A DNA stretch of 64,000 nucleotides from Dermatophagoides farinae. Its lineage: Eukaryota > Arthropoda > Arachnida > Sarcoptiformes > Pyroglyphidae. Where the stretch lies: assembly GCF_024713945.1 (NCBI RefSeq), contig NC_134679.1, positions 4,221,001 through 4,285,000 of the forward strand, given 5' to 3'. Below, piece after piece: positions 61,187 to 64,000 of this stretch. Both the position numbers and the translations under genes were made by a program. How positions within the stretch are numbered: the first letter of the stretch is position 1; each line of letters begins with the position of its first letter. The notes below the pieces were generated by a model. The model was not told the origin of the DNA and did not search any database. It saw nothing but the letters and a program-made list of their open reading frames with translations.

Positions 61187-64000
61187 TTTTTATCCCAAAC
61201 ACACACACACACACACACACTGAGTACGCGCGAATGTAAATCAATATAGAATGTGAGTAAAAGAAAGATGAAAAAAAAAAAATTTCATTGTGGAGATATT
61301 CGCGCGATTACGTACACACACACAGCCTACAACAACATTAACAACATACATACCTTTGCTTTTCTGCTTTGCTTTGCTTTGCTTACAAACAAACAGCACA
61401 TGATATAACACATTTTTATGCCACTACTACATGTAAACTCACTGTATTTTGTACTGAGTGTCAAGACACAGTGAGAGAGAAAAAAAAAATCCAATACACA
61501 CAAAATATACAACAAACACAAAAAAAAAACACAACGAGTCCAGGGATCCAGAAGGATCGATCTTATATGCATTCTCTTTTAATAATTTTTTTTGTTCATT
61601 ATAATCATAATATTTTAGGAGTTGATTTCTTCAAAATTTTTGTTTATCAAATCTTGATTGAGAAGATTCTTGTTATGTGTGTGTTTGTGTGTGTATGTGT
61701 ATGTTTTAGCGTTTATTCATCAGATGATTCCATTCATTGAAATTACCAACTGGTAACTGGAGCTGAAATGTTTTAATTAAAGTTTTCAGATTGTTGATAG
61801 TATGTATGTGAAACCATGTTTTTTTTTGTCTTCTAATCATTAATCGAATCTTGATTACATCTGCGGATACAACTCAACGAATTTTTGTTTTTCTCGAAAC
61901 CATCAATTTGATCGATCAATATTTTTCAACAAAATAATAGATGTAAGTAATTTTTGTTTTCATAATCAATAATATATTTCATTTCATTTCTCTTGTAAAT
62001 CTTGAAACAATGACGAACAACTATCAGTTTAATCAACGTTTTATGATTCTCTGATGATTCATTCGGATAAGTTATAAACGAATCTTTTTTGAAACATGAG
62101 ACAAAAAAACCACTACAAATGTGATTTTTTTTTTTGATGAATGAGTTGATCGATGAATCACATTATTTTGAAGGTGTTTAAAGAATGAATATTGAAATGA
62201 AAATTAAATCTATTCAATATATATATGTTTATATGTTGTTATCACCTGATGAAAATATTGTTAAAATTAAAATTTTTTCTTCTCGAATCATAACTACAAA
62301 AAAAATGAATTAATAAAAAGTTTAATTTATTTTGTATGTAACAATGGTGTGAAAACATTTAGCCAATTCAACTTTTTTTTTATTTTTTTGTTCACCATTA
62401 TCACTTCCATAATAATCAAAAAGAAAAATTTACAAATTGCAACATCGTTGTAATCACGTCATCATCATCATCATCATCATCATCATACATAATCGCCATA
62501 AACAACGCAAAACGACAAAATATTGGAGGAGAAAAAATTTTGTTCAAGCATCGATTTTTTTTCAATATTATTGTTATTGATGATGATGATGGTACTGTAT
62601 TGGTATTTTGATTGACTTGTTGGTTGGTGGTATTGATTGCAATCCTCTCATTGAATTAACTAAATGAATAGAAACAAAAAAAAAAAAAACACCAGTAAAC
62701 ACGAGATGAAAACGAAATACTAAATAACAAGAAAGAAAAAGAAATATGCAACAGACATTTTTTTTTGTTTAAAATAATAATATTCGATCGATATATATTA
62801 TTCGTCATTCGTTAACTTCCTATTTGTTTCAATTTATGGTGGAAAAATTTTCTTGTCTTTTTTTTCAATCCTTTAACAAACAAACAAACAAACAAATAAA
62901 AAAAATTGATCTAAAATCAATGACAATTAAATATGGATAGATAGATGATATTTGGTAAACCAGGAAATGTAAATTCATATAATATAGTAAACTAGGATTT
63001 TTTTTTTCATTTGGCATAATTGTAAGAAAAAAAAAACAAAAATGTTTGGTTCGATAACATATTGTTTCTTGGAAGAAGATTGCTAATCTGCCTTTGATTT
63101 GAAATGAATGAATGAATGTACGAATGAATGTATGAATGGATAAATAAATTGACTTGTAAAAAAATATATCTGGGTAGATTATTTTTATGAATGATAATTA
63201 TTGGCTAATTGCTTGTTTGTGTTCGTGTGTGTGTGTGTGTGTATCTGTCTGTCATTCATACTTCAACACAATGGAGTGTGAAAAATAGTTTTTTCTGTTT
63301 CAATGAATAAAAAAAAATAAAAATAATTTGCAATCAACATTTCATTTTGAAAATGACGTTAATCTTGATCTTGAACGTACATTGCTAAAGATTTTTCTTT
63401 CTCAATATTTTGCTAATGTAAATTGCTACCTAAAACCAAAGACCGAATTTCATCAGACACACACACACGAATCGGATACGTAGTTAACCATGAAAATGAA
63501 AATGAAAAAAAAAATTAAATTGTAACAAACGTTTGTGTATGTTTGATGATTTCTTTTTTTAGCATTTTTTCTCCGTATATTAATTAATAATAATAATAAT
63601 AATAGTGATAATTGAAATATTGTAACAAAACAATAATCTAGAAGTTAGAAATCATTATTAAGAATTATAAACATTGATGATGATGAACGTACGTTTGGTT
63701 ATCATCATATATATTATATCATTTGAAAAATGATCACGGAAATCTAAATGATAAATGATCATCATCATCATCAACAAATCGAAAATGACTTTTTTTGGTT
63801 GTCATTTTGTTCATAACACACACACACACACACATATGAATCAATCAATCATCTAAAAGGAATGTATGCCTTTATTTTTTTTTGTTTTGATTTTGAATTT
63901 GTTTATATATTCAAAATCATAAATCTTCAATGTCTTTATCGTCATTTGGATATATATAATGATTTGGTGACATCATCATCATGATCATTATATGTTTTAT

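Larger units (their letters stand above)
53733..64000. other. Ten-kilobase gene-free right end
   Basis: No frame here has a domain, signal or splice support that I trust. The sequence is AT-rich with dense microsatellites (CA/GT, GAT/ATC, TTG, CT, TCG) and long A or T runs. It is probably intergenic regulatory DNA or a long intron of a gene whose exons lie beyond the right edge. A few blocks of more balanced composition occur (near 56360-56640 and 61440-61560) but cannot be assigned. Confidence 0.5.

Overview
The window looks like nuclear DNA of a small-genome arthropod, most likely an astigmatid mite of the Dermatophagoides type. The evidence is: very AT-rich, microsatellite-rich non-coding DNA; mostly 45-120 bp GT..AG introns; small single-copy genes; and animal or arthropod families (otopetrin, pickpocket/ENaC channel, chitin deacetylase, LDLa and CRAL-TRIO proteins). 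The species is inference. I see no tRNA, rRNA, CRISPR array, operon or recognisable transposon. All gene models were built by eye from frames, splice signals and phase matching; none is backed by transcript data.

Layout. 1-7.0 kb is nearly empty, with one doubtful minus-strand exon. 7.0-13.3 kb is an otopetrin proton-channel gene of seven exons. Its 3.4 kb first intron holds two minus-strand genes for disordered proteins, one with a duplicated internal module. 13.8-16.1 kb is a run of three small plus-strand single-pass membrane proteins, with a possible tiny antisense secreted peptide between them. 16.2-17.9 kb holds PTRHD1 and the splicing factor YJU2 head to head. 19.5-27.0 kb is a chitin deacetylase with a very long low-complexity N-terminal half. 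27.3-28.1 kb is a REEP/TB2-DP1-HVA22 membrane-shaping protein.

30.4-36.4 kb holds three tandem intronless CRAL-TRIO genes, with a LAMP-like gene inserted on the opposite strand between copies 1 and 2. 36.4-38.9 kb has a tiny membrane protein divergent from a 615-residue helical protein I do not recognise. 38.9-41.9 kb has a secreted cysteine protein, then a divergent pair of secreted LDLa paralogues that share an unusual C-terminal motif. 44.0-47.1 kb is a DEG/ENaC (pickpocket) channel with a large cytoplasmic tail. 51.8-53.7 kb is an ALDH3-type fatty aldehyde dehydrogenase with a C-terminal membrane anchor. 53.8-64 kb holds no gene I can support.

The genes do not form one pathway. The most interesting parts are the nested genes with a duplicated module inside the otopetrin intron, the LDLa pair with its shared C-terminal signature, the cluster of small membrane proteins, and a near-perfect 20-bp-arm hairpin at 31761-31807.
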